This document shows, one piece after another, positions 26,022 through 37,427 of a stretch of DNA of 64,000 nt. The DNA is from Enterococcus saccharolyticus subsp. saccharolyticus. Lineage in GTDB: Bacteria; Bacillota; Bacilli; Lactobacillales; Enterococcaceae. Positions within the stretch are counted from its first letter, which is position 1, and each line of letters starts with the position of its first letter. The notes beneath the pieces were generated by a model. It was not told where the DNA came from. It ran no database searches and saw nothing but the letters and a program-made list of their open reading frames with translations. Both the position numbers and the translations under genes were made by a program. The stretch is from contig NZ_CP118957.1 of assembly GCF_029023825.1 (NCBI RefSeq), forward strand, positions 2,193,794 to 2,257,793. The letters run 5' to 3'.

Positions 26022-26314
26022 TGACAGCACAAACCATCGTTCACGCACTGTATAATGATTTAGCACAAGACTCACGAACTGATGTGGAAGCAATCAAGGA
26101 AGTTTTGTTGAAAGTCTATCCAAAATTAGCAAAAAAAGACGACCCGCGTTTAGTGAGTCGCTTAACAAATTTCATTTATTTTACAGCATTCAACGAAAAA
26201 TTAACCTTTAGTCCTTCCCAACAAGAATTCATTGCGCAATTAAACGTCATCAGCCAAAAAGCTGGTATCAATAATCCTTATCGTACTGCAATTGGTAGTA
26301 AGGAACAATTCTAA
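26021..26314 (+). CDS. enterocin A-type (class IIa) bacteriocin immunity protein, orphan
   Basis: 97 residues from ATG 26021. The pattern IVHALYND...ILLKVYPKL...RLTNFIYFTAF...AGINNPYR and a C-terminal SKEQF closely resembles the enterocin A immunity family (EntA_Immun). Such proteins form a soluble antiparallel four-helix bundle that protects the mannose-PTS receptor from pediocin-like bacteriocins. No bacteriocin precursor with a double-glycine leader is encoded beside it, so it is an orphan that may give cross-protection. It is coupled to yccF upstream and followed by a terminator. Confidence 0.85.
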   Translation: MTAQTIVHALYNDLAQDSRTDVEAIKEVLLKVYPKLAKKDDPRLVSRLTNFIYFTAFNEKLTFSPSQQEFIAQLNVISQKAGINNPYRTAIGSKEQF

Positions 26315-26354
26315 AAAACACGATACTTTCTACAAACGAAAGTATCGTGTTTTT

Positions 26355-26355
<1 letters not shown>
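26313..26355. terminator. bidirectional terminator
   Basis: 18-base stem AAAAAACACGATACTTTC / GAAAGTATCGTGTTTTTT with a seven-base loop, between the immunity gene and the convergent GH1 gene. Confidence 0.92.
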
Positions 26356-27878
<1,523 letters not shown>

Positions 27879-27889
27879 TCATTCATTTT

Positions 27890-27904
27890 TTGAAAGCGGA
27901 TTAT
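27890..27904. promoter_or_regulatory. cre-like (CcpA) site upstream of the GH1 gene
   Basis: TTGAAAGCGGATTAT matches the cre consensus WTGNAANCGNWNNCW with one mismatch, consistent with catabolite repression of a beta-glucosidase. Confidence 0.5.
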
Positions 27905-27911
27905 TCCAAAA

Positions 27912-27952
27912 CAAAAAAAATACCTTCACATCTTTTAAAAGATATGAAGGTA
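27912..27952 (-). terminator. terminator of topB
   Basis: TACCTTCA.ATCTTTTAAAAGAT.TGAAGGTA stem (27921-27952) followed on the minus strand by a run of Ts. Confidence 0.85.
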
Positions 27953-27959
27953 ACAAGAA

Positions 27960-30032
27960 TTAATTTTTTTCCATCGCTGCTTTTAATGCGGCAGCTAACG
28001 GACTTTCTTGAGGTTCTTCTTGCGAATATTTTTTCATTAAACGACGTTCTTCATGCTTGGTCATTTTTTTCTTTTGTTCTTTTTTCGTTGGAATTTTTTC
28101 AGTCGTTCCATCGAATTTACAACGGAAGTATGCCCCATTTTTCCCATCGATAATCTCCATTTTTTTATGGCATTGTGGGCAACGATGGTTTGATAATTTC
28201 GGATCTTTACGGCGACGATACGTACATTCATTACTTGAACATACATAAATCTTCCCATCACGTGTATTTTTTTCGCGTAAAAGTTCACCGCATTCAGGAC
28301 ATTTCTTTTGTGTCAAAGAAAAATCTTGGTATTTTTGTTCACTTTGTTTAATTTCTTTGACCAGTTGTTTCGTATCATTTTCAATTTGTTGTAAGAATGC
28401 ACCACTTGAAAATTGTCCTTGCGCAATGGCTTCCAGTTGTTTTTCCCATTTTTCAGTTAATTCAGGGGAAACAAGTGAGGGATTCACTAGTTCTAACAAT
28501 TGTTTTCCTTTAGGCGAGACTTGCAGACCACTTGGCGTACGCTCCATCAATTCTGACTTAATCAGTTTTTCAATAATTTCGGCACGTGTCGCTGGTGTTC
28601 CTAAACTAAATTTCTCCATTTTTCCTAATAAAGTACCTTCATTCAAAGGTTTAGGTGGTGAAGTTAATTCTTTCTTGATTGCAAAATTCGGTGCCACACT
28701 CATTCCTTCTTGCCAATCAACCGTTGACGCTTTTGTTTCTTCGGTTGTTTTCCAACCAGCTTCGATAATTTTGTTTTGTGTAAATACAAACTGATGATCC
28801 TCAAAGGCAACTGTCGCTTTTTGTTGAACTTTTTTATGTGGAGATGCAAACAACATTAAGAAACGAGTGACAATCATATTGTAAATACGTTGTTCATCGC
28901 TAGTTAATTTTGCATAGTTTGGTTTTTGTTCTGTTGGTAGCAACGCATGATGATCAGATACTTTGGCATCATTAAACACCGCTTTTTGTTGGACAACTGC
29001 GCCATTTTTCAAATACGTTTTGACTTCTGGTGCAAAATCGGAAACAGCTTGTAGCCGCTCTTTCATCGTTGCTTTCATATCATTCGTTAAGTATTTACTA
29101 TCTGTTCGTGGATAAGTGACTACTTTATGCGCTTCATACAGACTTTGAACTAATGACAACGTCTTTTTGGCAGAAAATCCATAACGTTGGTTTGCTTCAC
29201 GCTGAATTTCAGTCAAATCGTAGGGTAACGGCGCCGTTTCTGTTTTTGTTTTTTCCACCACGCTAATGACTCGACCATTTTTTTGACTCATATGATTCAC
29301 AAGTTGTTGTGCATCTTGTTGTTCTTTAAGTGCATGTGGATTTTTTTGCACCAAGAAAGCGTGTTCTTCACCCACTGCTAGTTCAATAACATAATACGTT
29401 TGTGGACGGAAAGTCTCAATTTGACGCTCTTGTTGGCGCACTAAAGCAAGCGTTGGCGTTTGGACACGACCAGCACTTAAATTATCTTGATATTTCACCG
29501 TTAACGCTCGTGTAACATTCAAACCTACTAACCAGTCAGCTTTCGCACGGGCAATCGCTGATTGATACAAATTGTCGTATTGCTTCGCTGGTTTTAATTG
29601 TGCAAACCCTGTTTTAATTGCTTTATCTGTTTGCGAAGAAATCCAAAGACGTTTGACAGGCTTATCAAAACGTACCCACTCTAAAATCCAACGAGCGACA
29701 AGTTCTCCTTCACGTCCCGCATCCGTAGCGATAACTGCTTCTGACACATCTTTTCGCTGTGCTAATTGTTTAATAGCCTTCAATTGATGGCCTGTTTTTG
29801 GTAAAGGTTTAATCCCTAAATTTTTCGGAATCATAGGCAAAGTCTCCATTTGCCAGCTTTGCCATTCCTTATTAATATCTTCAGGCATTTTTAGTCCTAA
29901 TAAATGACCTAGGGCCCAAGTGACAATCACTTTAGGTCCTTCATAATAGTTCTTATGTTTTTGATTCGCGCCTAAAACCTTACTTAGATCTTTGGCAACG
30001 CTTGGTTTTTCCGCTAGAATTAGTTGCTTCAT
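27960..30032 (-). CDS. topB: DNA topoisomerase III
   Basis: 690 residues. Toprim motifs LILAEKPSVAKDL at the N-terminus and ATDAGREGE about residue 104, the catalytic Tyr in VVTYPRTDSKYL near residue 305, and C-terminal zinc-ribbon cysteines (CPECG...C, CPQCHKK) are visible. This type IA enzyme decatenates and relaxes DNA through a single-strand gate. Start 30032 has AAAGGGAA upstream and begins MKQLILAEKPS as the family does. Its start overlaps the DUF1033 gene by 53 bases, so the pair are co-transcribed. Confidence 0.95.
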   Translation of the reverse strand: MKQLILAEKPSVAKDLSKVLGANQKHKNYYEGPKVIVTWALGHLLGLKMPEDINKEWQSWQMETLPMIPKNLGIKPLPKTGHQLKAIKQLAQRKDVSEAVIATDAGREGELVARWILEWVRFDKPVKRLWISSQTDKAIKTGFAQLKPAKQYDNLYQSAIARAKADWLVGLNVTRALTVKYQDNLSAGRVQTPTLALVRQQERQIETFRPQTYYVIELAVGEEHAFLVQKNPHALKEQQDAQQLVNHMSQKNGRVISVVEKTKTETAPLPYDLTEIQREANQRYGFSAKKTLSLVQSLYEAHKVVTYPRTDSKYLTNDMKATMKERLQAVSDFAPEVKTYLKNGAVVQQKAVFNDAKVSDHHALLPTEQKPNYAKLTSDEQRIYNMIVTRFLMLFASPHKKVQQKATVAFEDHQFVFTQNKIIEAGWKTTEETKASTVDWQEGMSVAPNFAIKKELTSPPKPLNEGTLLGKMEKFSLGTPATRAEIIEKLIKSELMERTPSGLQVSPKGKQLLELVNPSLVSPELTEKWEKQLEAIAQGQFSSGAFLQQIENDTKQLVKEIKQSEQKYQDFSLTQKKCPECGELLREKNTRDGKIYVCSSNECTYRRRKDPKLSNHRCPQCHKKMEIIDGKNGAYFRCKFDGTTEKIPTKKEQKKKMTKHEERRLMKKYSQEEPQESPLAAALKAAMEKN

Positions 30033-30342
30033 AAAATTCCCTTTCACTTTCAATTGTTAATGGCTGATAATCTTTTAGAAGAGCTAATCCTTTATACTGT
30101 TGCAAATCTTCATCACATTCTTCGCACCAACGCTCATCACCGTCATTCCAAAAAGCGCTCAAATAATTTGGTTTCGCATGAATATAACTATATTCTTCAT
30201 AAACTAAATTCCACTTTTTTCGATAGAAAGACTGGGCTTCTTCTAGTGTCGAAAAAGTCACTTCTTCTTGAATATCTGCTTGCCACTCTTCAAAAAACCA
30301 CCAGGGTTCGTTATCGCCATACATGGTTATTACTTGATACAT
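29980..30342 (-). CDS. DUF1033 family protein
   Basis: 120 residues starting MYQVITMYGDNEPWWFFEEW, the pattern of DUF1033, a family of small acidic proteins of Lactobacillales. CEECDEDLQ holds the only Cys pair in a possible metal site. Function unknown. Its 3' end overlaps the topB start, so it is first in a two-gene transcript. GGCGGAG precedes the start. Confidence 0.8.
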   Translation of the reverse strand: MYQVITMYGDNEPWWFFEEWQADIQEEVTFSTLEEAQSFYRKKWNLVYEEYSYIHAKPNYLSAFWNDGDERWCEECDEDLQQYKGLALLKDYQPLTIESEREFYEATNSSGKTKRCQRSK

Positions 30343-30789
30343 GGACTCCGCCCCTTACCTTCGTTTGTTACCGTAATATTAGTCAGTTTAACTGGAAGTT
30401 TCAAGCACCACGCTTGTGAAAGTCAGTGCTTATAAGGTACGAAATCTATAATAATGAATAATTATATTCACAGCAACTAGTATAACATAATTTAAAATGT
30501 GATGAGATTAAGCTGAATGGGCTGCTTTATCAAAAATCTTTATAGAATAATCCCTATTATTTATTTCACAAAAAAGAAAACAATTGCTACGATAGCTTTC
30601 TTTTGTGTTTTTTATCCCATTTAACAATTACAATCATATAAAATAAAACTTACCTAGGTAATGATAGGCAATTCCCCAACCTTTACTTAGGTAAGTTTGT
30701 AAAAACATGAGATTAACAAGTATTCATGCAAGGTAAATACTTAGGAATACACAATAACCACTCGTTTCTATCACTTTCTTTTGTTCTTT
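30343..30789. other. AT-rich intergenic stretch without a convincing gene
   Basis: About 450 bases between two minus-strand transcripts. Apart from the inverted repeat at 30646-30698 and a weak AAAAGAAA/TTTCTTTT stem around 30570-30605, I see nothing. Short frames here have no ribosome sites. Confidence 0.6.
30646..30698. repeat. inverted repeat with 16-base arms
   Basis: AAACTTACCTAGGTAA at 30646-30661 and TTACTTAGGTAAGTTT at 30683-30698 pair with one mismatch around a 21-base loop. It is too long and lacks a U-run for an ordinary terminator; it could be a small mobile-element remnant or a structured RNA. Confidence 0.55.
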
Positions 30790-31602
30790 TCATTTTTTGT
30801 ATTTTCTGACTAAAAATAGCGCTAAATATTGAATGACAATAACACCTAGTAAGATAAAACTCATTGTGATTTTCCCACTTGCTCGTGTTAACCATTCTTG
30901 GATAAAAGAGATTCGAACGAAAATCCCTACTAAAGCAAGAGAGCTAATAATTGGAAAGAATGGTAACCAGTTGTTGAAATCTTCATCTAAAAACATCCAA
31001 TACCCTAATACAACAATGGTCAGTAAAATAATAGCAATCCCTAAATTACCAGTTAATTGAATCATTAGTTTTGTGTGAATTGCACGTGAGATACTGACAC
31101 CTCCTAAAACACCAATAACAAAAATAATTCCGACAAGTACCTTGCTCATTTTTTCTTTCAATTGATAAATAGTTTTTCCTAAAAACCAACTGGTGACTAA
31201 AGCAAAGAGTACAGCATAAATCCCCATAATAATTAATCTTCCTAAATCTAATGCTTCATCAGCAAAAATAATTTGAGAAAGAATGGAGAAACTCGCATAT
31301 ACACCAAAAGCAAATAAAATCATTTTAATAAAGTCCAGATAATAAACAGGTAATTGCGCAAGCATTTCATCAGCAGTTTCTTGTGGTTGTTTGCCAAAAT
31401 ACTCTTCTGCACTTATCCCTTGATTTTGCCCATCCATCATGTCTTGCAAAATTTCTAATAATAATTCTTCTACTTTTCGTTCATCTTTCAAAAAAGAATG
31501 CATACGCATATAAATTAATAATTGTCCATAATACTTTTCATTGATTGGCTCAAGTTGAGCTTGTAAATTCCGATTCATGCGAATCAGTTCTTTTGTTTTC
31601 AT
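30790..31602 (-). CDS. membrane protein paired with a PadR regulator (DUF1129-like)
   Basis: 270 residues. An N-terminal soluble helical part of about 85 residues (TKELIRMNRNLQAQLEPIN...) is followed by six to seven membrane helices. The arrangement resembles DUF1129/DUF1700-type membrane proteins that are typically co-encoded with PadR regulators. Start 31602 overlaps the padR stop in an ATGA and has GAGGAGG upstream. The substrate or role is unknown; being coupled to a PadR protein suggests response to envelope or toxic-compound stress. Confidence 0.65.
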   Translation of the reverse strand: MKTKELIRMNRNLQAQLEPINEKYYGQLLIYMRMHSFLKDERKVEELLLEILQDMMDGQNQGISAEEYFGKQPQETADEMLAQLPVYYLDFIKMILFAFGVYASFSILSQIIFADEALDLGRLIIMGIYAVLFALVTSWFLGKTIYQLKEKMSKVLVGIIFVIGVLGGVSISRAIHTKLMIQLTGNLGIAIILLTIVVLGYWMFLDEDFNNWLPFFPIISSLALVGIFVRISFIQEWLTRASGKITMSFILLGVIVIQYLALFLVRKYKK

Positions 31603-31934
31603 TCTGCTTCCTCCTCTAATAAATGTGACATACCATTTTTTAACACATACCATTCTCGGATAAAATTTTCACGCTCTTTGTTTCCTAATTCCGTTAGAGT
31701 ATAATATTTACGTTTGGGACCTTCTGGTGACGGCACTGATTTACCTTGAATCAACCCTTTTTTCTCTAAATTTAATAGCAGTGGATAGATTGTCCCTTTA
31801 GGTATATCTGCAAAGCCAATCTTCGAAAGTTCTACTCCTAATGTATATCCATATAATGATTCTTTTGATAGTAATACTAAAATACTCCCTGACAAAATAC
31901 CTTTTAGCATTTGAGAAGATATCTTTGATTCCAA
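31599..31934 (-). CDS. PadR family transcriptional regulator
   Basis: 111 residues from a TTG start at 31934 with AGGTAGGTG upstream. The winged-helix pattern KGTIYPLLLNLEKKGLI and RKYYTLTELG is characteristic of PadR. It most likely represses its own operon, which also encodes the membrane protein. Three TACTA/TAGTA half-sites overlap the promoter. Confidence 0.88.
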   Translation of the reverse strand: MESKISSQMLKGILSGSILVLLSKESLYGYTLGVELSKIGFADIPKGTIYPLLLNLEKKGLIQGKSVPSPEGPKRKYYTLTELGNKERENFIREWYVLKNGMSHLLEEEAE

Positions 31935-31964
31935 TTCTCATTCACCTACCTTGTATTACAAACT

Positions 31965-31993
31965 AGTATACAGGAAAACTTACTATATTGCAA
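31965..31993 (-). promoter_or_regulatory. promoter of the padR operon with possible operator half-sites
   Basis: TTGCAA (31993-31988), 17 bases, TATACT (31970-31965). TAGTA and TACTA half-sites occur between and beside the two boxes. Confidence 0.6.
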
Positions 31994-32004
31994 AACAAAT
32001 TAGT

Positions 32005-32158
32005 AAAAAAGAGATTGTGACATAAGTAAAAACAAGTCAAAAATACCCGAACAAAATAGAATGGCTGCCATCAAATCTAGGTAGAATGGTGATAAGGAGC
32101 AATCTTCTATTGTTCGGGTATTTTACTGCTAACCGACTTACGTCACAGTTTCTTTTTT
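32005..32158. repeat. long imperfect inverted repeat, copy 1
   Basis: Outer arms GAGATTGTGACATAAGT and ACTTACGTCACAGTTTC, inner arms AAATACCCGAACA (32041-32053) and TGTTCGGGTATTT (32111-32123), with a central unpaired part. The inner arms recur with one base change at 41.85-41.95 kb. A related terminator/RNA-like or MITE-like repeat family is likely. Confidence 0.75.
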
Positions 32159-32200
32159 ATTTAATTTTTTCAGCAACCTCAAATTTTCTGTGGTGTTTTT

Positions 32201-33857
32201 TCACGTTAATACTTGTTCTTGAACATATTCACGATAAAGTGCGTGATCTTGTAATAATTCTTGGTGTGTTCCTTGCCCAGTTACTTGGCCATTTTCAATG
32301 AAATAAATGTGATTGGCGCCTACAATGGTTGATAAGCGATGGGCAATCACCAAGGTTGTCCGTCCGTTCATGAGTTTGTCCAACGCTCGTTGAACTTTTT
32401 CTTCAGATTGTGAATCCAGACTCGCAGTTGCTTCATCCAACATCAAAATTTTAGGGTCTAGTAAGAATGCACGAGCAATCGCAATTCGTTGCTTTTGTCC
32501 GCCAGACAATTTCACACCACGTTCTCCAATTTCTGTGTCTAAGCCTTCAGGAAAATCACGAACAAAGTGCGCAGCATAGGCTAATTCTAAGCCATGCCAT
32601 AATTCCTCATCGCTTAAGTTTTTTTCTAAGCCATAAACTAAATTGTCACGAATAGAACCAGCAAACACTGCACTATCTTGTGAAACATAGCCAATTTGAC
32701 GACGCCAATCGGCAATTTTAATCGCTTCTAAATCTTGTTTTCCAATTGAAATTTTCCCAGAAGTTGGTTGATAAAACCGTTCTAAAATCGCAAATACCAT
32801 TGACTTTCCACCTCCACTAGGGCCCGCAAAAGCAATAACTGTATTTGGATCAGCTTGAAAGGAAATATCTTTTAACACAGGATGATCTTCTTCATAAGCA
32901 AAGGTCACATTTTCGGCAATAATTGCTTGACCTTCGACATCAAAATTTTGTCCTTCATCTGTTTTTTCAATTGTCGTTTGGAAAATCGTATCAATACGCT
33001 CTGTTGCTCCCATAGCTTTTTGAACTTGAGAAAAAAAGGTCGCAAATGTTGCAATCGGCGTAATGATGTTAAACAAATACAATAAGAAGGCCACTAATGA
33101 GCCACTTGTTAGGGTTCCTGCTTGCACACGAATAGCACCATAACCTAAAATTCCCACAAACATCCCCAACATAGCAGTCATCATAATTGGTTGTAATACG
33201 GCTTCAACACGGGCATCTTTCACACTAATTTTGAAAATATCTTGAATAAACGAATTGCCTCGTTCTTCTTCAACCTGTTCCCCATTGCTTGCTTTGATTA
33301 ACCGGATTTCGCCAACCTTTTCAGTTACTTCTCCACTAAATTTAGCCGTAGCAGCTTGTAACTGACGACCAAGTTTCATCATAATTCGCCCAATTGGTAA
33401 TAAAATTAATGCGACAATTGGAATAATTAAAAACATAATCGACGCCATTTTCCAATCCATGATGAACAAAATAATCAATGAACCCACCAATTGAATCGCT
33501 CCAGTGATGAAATTAGGAAATTGGGAAGCGACTAAATCCTTCACTACCCCTGTATCGTTTACTAGACGTGAAGCTGTCTCTCCTGATTTATTACGGTCAT
33601 AATAATCAACAGGCAAATAAAGCAAGTTGAGAAACAAATGCTAACACTAAAATAGTTAATAAGTTACTATCAATTTTTGCTAATTGACTCGTATCAATTA
33701 GCCCTTTCGTTAACTGTGGAACTAGCAAACTAGCACCACTAGTTAAAATACTTAAAAACAAACCGAAGATAAAAACGAATTTTTTCGGATTGACGCTGTT
33801 AATTAAGCGCATAAAATCTTTTAATTTATAAGTTGTCGCTGCATTTTCTTTTTCCAT
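32201..33857 (-). pseudogene. MarR-linked ABC multidrug exporter, broken by an internal deletion and frameshift
   Basis: The N-terminal part starts at 33857 (AGGGAG upstream) and covers the first membrane helices, then hits TGA at about 33606. A second frame continues from about 33637 with LLYLPVDYYDRNKSGETASRLVNDTG, the transmembrane domain and a complete nucleotide-binding domain (Walker A GPSGGGKS, LSGGQKQR, LMLDEATASLD). Compared with BmrA/LmrA-type proteins about 30-37 residues between membrane helices 1-2 and the PVxYYD motif are missing, and the frame is shifted at the junction near 33637. The intact form would be a homodimeric drug exporter. A shortened C-terminal product could still be made from an internal TTG, but lacks two helices' worth of sequence. 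Confidence 0.8.
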
Positions 33858-33873
33858 ATTTTTCTCCCTGTGA

Positions 33874-34599
33874 TTAGAAATCCGTCCAATCGCTTTCTGA
33901 ATTGTGTTCTTGCTTTGGTGGGCATGGACGCTCAAATGGGCGATCATTAAAACCACCACGATGCATTCCTCGTTGTTCTCGCATTATTTGTTCAAATTGA
34001 CGTTTCCACATACGATTATCCATTCCAGCTTGACGCAATTGACGTTTGAAATCACGATGTACACGGTGTTGGTCTTGACGTGATAAGGCCTGCCAATCTA
34101 CGCCCATCATCGTTTGACGCAACTGTTGAAATTTAGCTAAACGTTCCATTGGATCATTCGTTCTTGTTTGATAGTTGTCAAAGTCTTCCGGCCAACCATC
34201 CACAATTTTATCCAAATAGCGACTAAATTGTTGCTGTTCTTCTTCTGTTAATCCCGCAAAGAATTGTGCACTTAAATCTTCACGCACATCCGATGTTTGA
34301 ATCACGCGTTTGCGACCTTCTTCTGTAAGATAGACGCGTTTAATCCGCTTGTCATTTTCATCTTCCACGCGAGTAACTGCACCAGCTTTTTCTAATTTTT
34401 TTATTAACTCAGCTAACGAACTTGGACGTATATCAAGTAATTCAGCCAAATTGCCTTGTGTCATTCCATCTTCTTTTCCTAAAAGATTAATCACTTGCTG
34501 TTGTCCATCAAATCGTTGATTGTTTTGTAAGAATAATGCTCGCGCAACACCACTAACGGCTTCAATTTGTTTGAGTAATTGCATTGTAAAGTGACTCAT
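33874..34599 (-). CDS. MarR family regulator with a long basic C-terminal tail
   Basis: 241 residues. A winged-helix MarR domain (about 1-145) includes TQGNLAELLDIRPSSLAELIKKLEKAG and the DENDKRIKRVYLTEEG wing. The remaining 95 residues are rich in Arg, Gln and His, longer than the usual 150-residue MarR protein. Start 34599 has AAGGAG nine bases upstream. It lies 16 bases before the broken exporter gene, so it probably represses both. Two TAGGTACC palindromes stand in its promoter. Confidence 0.88.
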   Translation of the reverse strand: MSHFTMQLLKQIEAVSGVARALFLQNNQRFDGQQQVINLLGKEDGMTQGNLAELLDIRPSSLAELIKKLEKAGAVTRVEDENDKRIKRVYLTEEGRKRVIQTSDVREDLSAQFFAGLTEEEQQQFSRYLDKIVDGWPEDFDNYQTRTNDPMERLAKFQQLRQTMMGVDWQALSRQDQHRVHRDFKRQLRQAGMDNRMWKRQFEQIMREQRGMHRGGFNDRPFERPCPPKQEHNSESDWTDF

Positions 34600-34621
34600 A
34601 TCCTTCACTCCTTAATATTAT

Positions 34622-34679
34622 TTAGGTACCTAACGTTTTGCACACACTCAGTATAGTTCGGTACCTAACTTTTTGTCAA
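34622..34679 (-). promoter_or_regulatory. marR promoter with two palindromic operators
   Basis: TTGACA (34679-34674), 18 bases, TATACT (34655-34650). TTAGGTACCTAA at 34622-34633 is a perfect 12-base palindrome; a near copy TTCGGTACCTAA at 34657-34668 fills the spacer. The placement fits autorepression by MarR. Confidence 0.7.
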
Positions 34680-34698
34680 CAATTTTTATTTTCTACAC

Positions 34699-34737
34699 AA
34701 AAAAAGTATTTGAGACGATCATCTCAAATACTTTTTT
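34699..34737. terminator. terminator of mnmA
   Basis: AAAAAAGTATTTGAGA / TCTCAAATACTTTTTT stem with a six-base loop. Confidence 0.92.
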
Positions 34738-34738
34738 G

Positions 34739-35914
<1,176 letters not shown>

Positions 35915-36077
35915 CTACTTTTTCAGTAGTTGCTATTATACAGTAGTTTGGCAAGAATTTCACGCTTGTTGTTCTCACTGCTTCTTTCCTTAACAAACGA
36001 AGAATTAGATTGATTTCATTTAACTAGAATTTCATTTACAATAAAGTGAACACAATGATTTTTTATGGAGGTATCTT

Positions 36078-36405
36078 ATGATAACAAGCAAAACAATCAA
36101 CTGATGACTGGACAATATCTACAATGAGAAATATTTTCAAAAAAGACGCAGACCAACAATTAATTGATTTTGTCAAACGCCATTCCAATTTGAATGCTGA
36201 GGAAAAAAAGATAATTTTTGATGCTACTCATAGGCTGGAAAATCCCAAAGTATCTCAAGAATAGGAGCTACTAAACGTTATTCATGCACTCCGAGAATCA
36301 TCCCTAAAAAGTCGTTTATCCAACGATGTAATTTTATTAAAAAAATTACATCGTGGACAATGGCTTGCAGGACTACTGAATGTTACGACTTTCTTTGGAA
36401 AATAA
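36078..36405 (+). pseudogene. decayed small gene, possibly a bacteriocin immunity-like protein
   Basis: GGAGG at 36067-36071 precedes ATG 36078, but that frame stops after eight codons. A frame beginning near 36085 continues through ATG 36124 for 93 codons to TAA 36405, interrupted by an in-frame TAG at 36262. The readable parts (FKKDADQQLIDFVKRHSNLN, EEKKIIFDATHRLEN, ELLNVIHALRESSLKSRLS) are coherent, amphipathic and helical, reminiscent of small bacteriocin immunity proteins with a LEKG-like motif. The resemblance is loose. One frameshift and one nonsense change account for the damage. Confidence 0.55.
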
Positions 36406-36448
36406 ATGATTACTAGCGTATATAGAACGCTAAATTTTAAAAGTATGT

Positions 36449-36492
36449 AATCAAAAAAGCAATCCTATATCGACCAGGATTGCTTTTTGATT
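36449..36492. terminator. terminator of the PTS-aldolase operon
   Basis: AATCAAAAAAGCAATCCT / AGGATTGCTTTTTGATT stem with a nine-base loop. Confidence 0.9.
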
Positions 36493-36507
36493 CTATCACT
36501 ATAATTT

Positions 36508-37407
36508 TTAATTGAACTCGTGTCTAAATGGTCGTTCATTACTTTCTCGGTACAAACTGGCTTTGTCAATTGACTGAAATAATCCCATTTTTTGTTTGAC
36601 AACTTCTTTAGCAGCATCAATACATTCTGGGAAAATAGCGTTCGGATCCCATAATTCCGTACTTGCTAGAATTTCACGACATTTTTTGTAAAACGCATAT
36701 TTATAATCTGAAGAAATATTCACTTTTTGAATACCAATTTGGACAGCTCGGGCTATTTCTTCGTCTGGATTCGCTGAACCACCATGTAAAACTAATGGAA
36801 TATCCACTCGCTCTTTAATTTGTTCCAATACGTCCATTTTTAGCTCTGGTTTAACATCTTTTGGATAGATTCCATGTGCTGTACCAATCGCTACGGCTAA
36901 TGTATCAATCCCTGTTTTTGCAACAAATTCTTCGGCATCTTCTGGTTTTGTATAGATAACTTCTGAAACCCCACCTTCGATTGTGGTTCCAGTATTACCA
37001 ATTGTTCCTAACTCTCCCTCAACAGAAACACCAATTTTTTTACACACATCAACCACTTCTTTTGTTACCGCAATATTTTCTGCAAAGGGTAAGAGAGAAC
37101 CATCAATCATCACAGAAGTGAACCCACAATGAATCGCACGCATAATACTAGCTAAGCTATCCCCATGATCCATATGAATCACAAAAGGCACACTACTATT
37201 TTTTGCTCGAGACACAGCATATTGGAAAAACTCATCCTTAACAAAATCCAATTCCGTTGGATGGATTGCAATAATTGCTGGAGAATCATTTTCTTCGGCT
37301 GCTTCAACGACCACTCGTAAGAAATTGCTATCTGCCACATTAAATGCGCCAACAGCAAATTTATTTTCTTTTGCAACTTCTAACATTTGATTCATATTTA
37401 TTAACAT
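36508..37407 (-). CDS. class II ketose-bisphosphate aldolase (second of two)
   Basis: 299 residues. Class II aldolase landmarks: HMDHGDS with the catalytic Asp and first Zn ligand, GELGT, the Zn His in GTAHGIYP and in LVLHGGSANP. It splits a ketose 1,6-bisphosphate into two trioses or related products. It is the last gene of the PTS operon and is only distantly similar to its neighbour aldolase, so the two probably act on different substrates or steps. GGAG precedes the start. Confidence 0.87.
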   Translation of the reverse strand: MLINMNQMLEVAKENKFAVGAFNVADSNFLRVVVEAAEENDSPAIIAIHPTELDFVKDEFFQYAVSRAKNSSVPFVIHMDHGDSLASIMRAIHCGFTSVMIDGSLLPFAENIAVTKEVVDVCKKIGVSVEGELGTIGNTGTTIEGGVSEVIYTKPEDAEEFVAKTGIDTLAVAIGTAHGIYPKDVKPELKMDVLEQIKERVDIPLVLHGGSANPDEEIARAVQIGIQKVNISSDYKYAFYKKCREILASTELWDPNAIFPECIDAAKEVVKQKMGLFQSIDKASLYRESNERPFRHEFN

Positions 37408-37427
37408 ACTATTCTCTCCGATCTTTT

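Noticed and set aside
29980-30053. Frameshift between DUF1033 and topB
   Set aside because: Each has its own start, ribosome site and full-length family pattern; this is an ordinary overlap.
30713-30895. Short minus-strand frame in the gap after the PadR membrane gene
   Set aside because: Overlaps the end of the membrane protein gene, no ribosome site, no family pattern.
32086-32301. Plus-strand frame inside the long inverted repeat
   Set aside because: Lies in the repeat arm and runs into the exporter gene on the other strand; no support as a gene.
36124-36261. Intact 46-codon gene from ATG 36124
   Set aside because: No ribosome site at this ATG, and clear coding continuity across the in-frame TAG and upstream frameshift make a pseudogene more likely.
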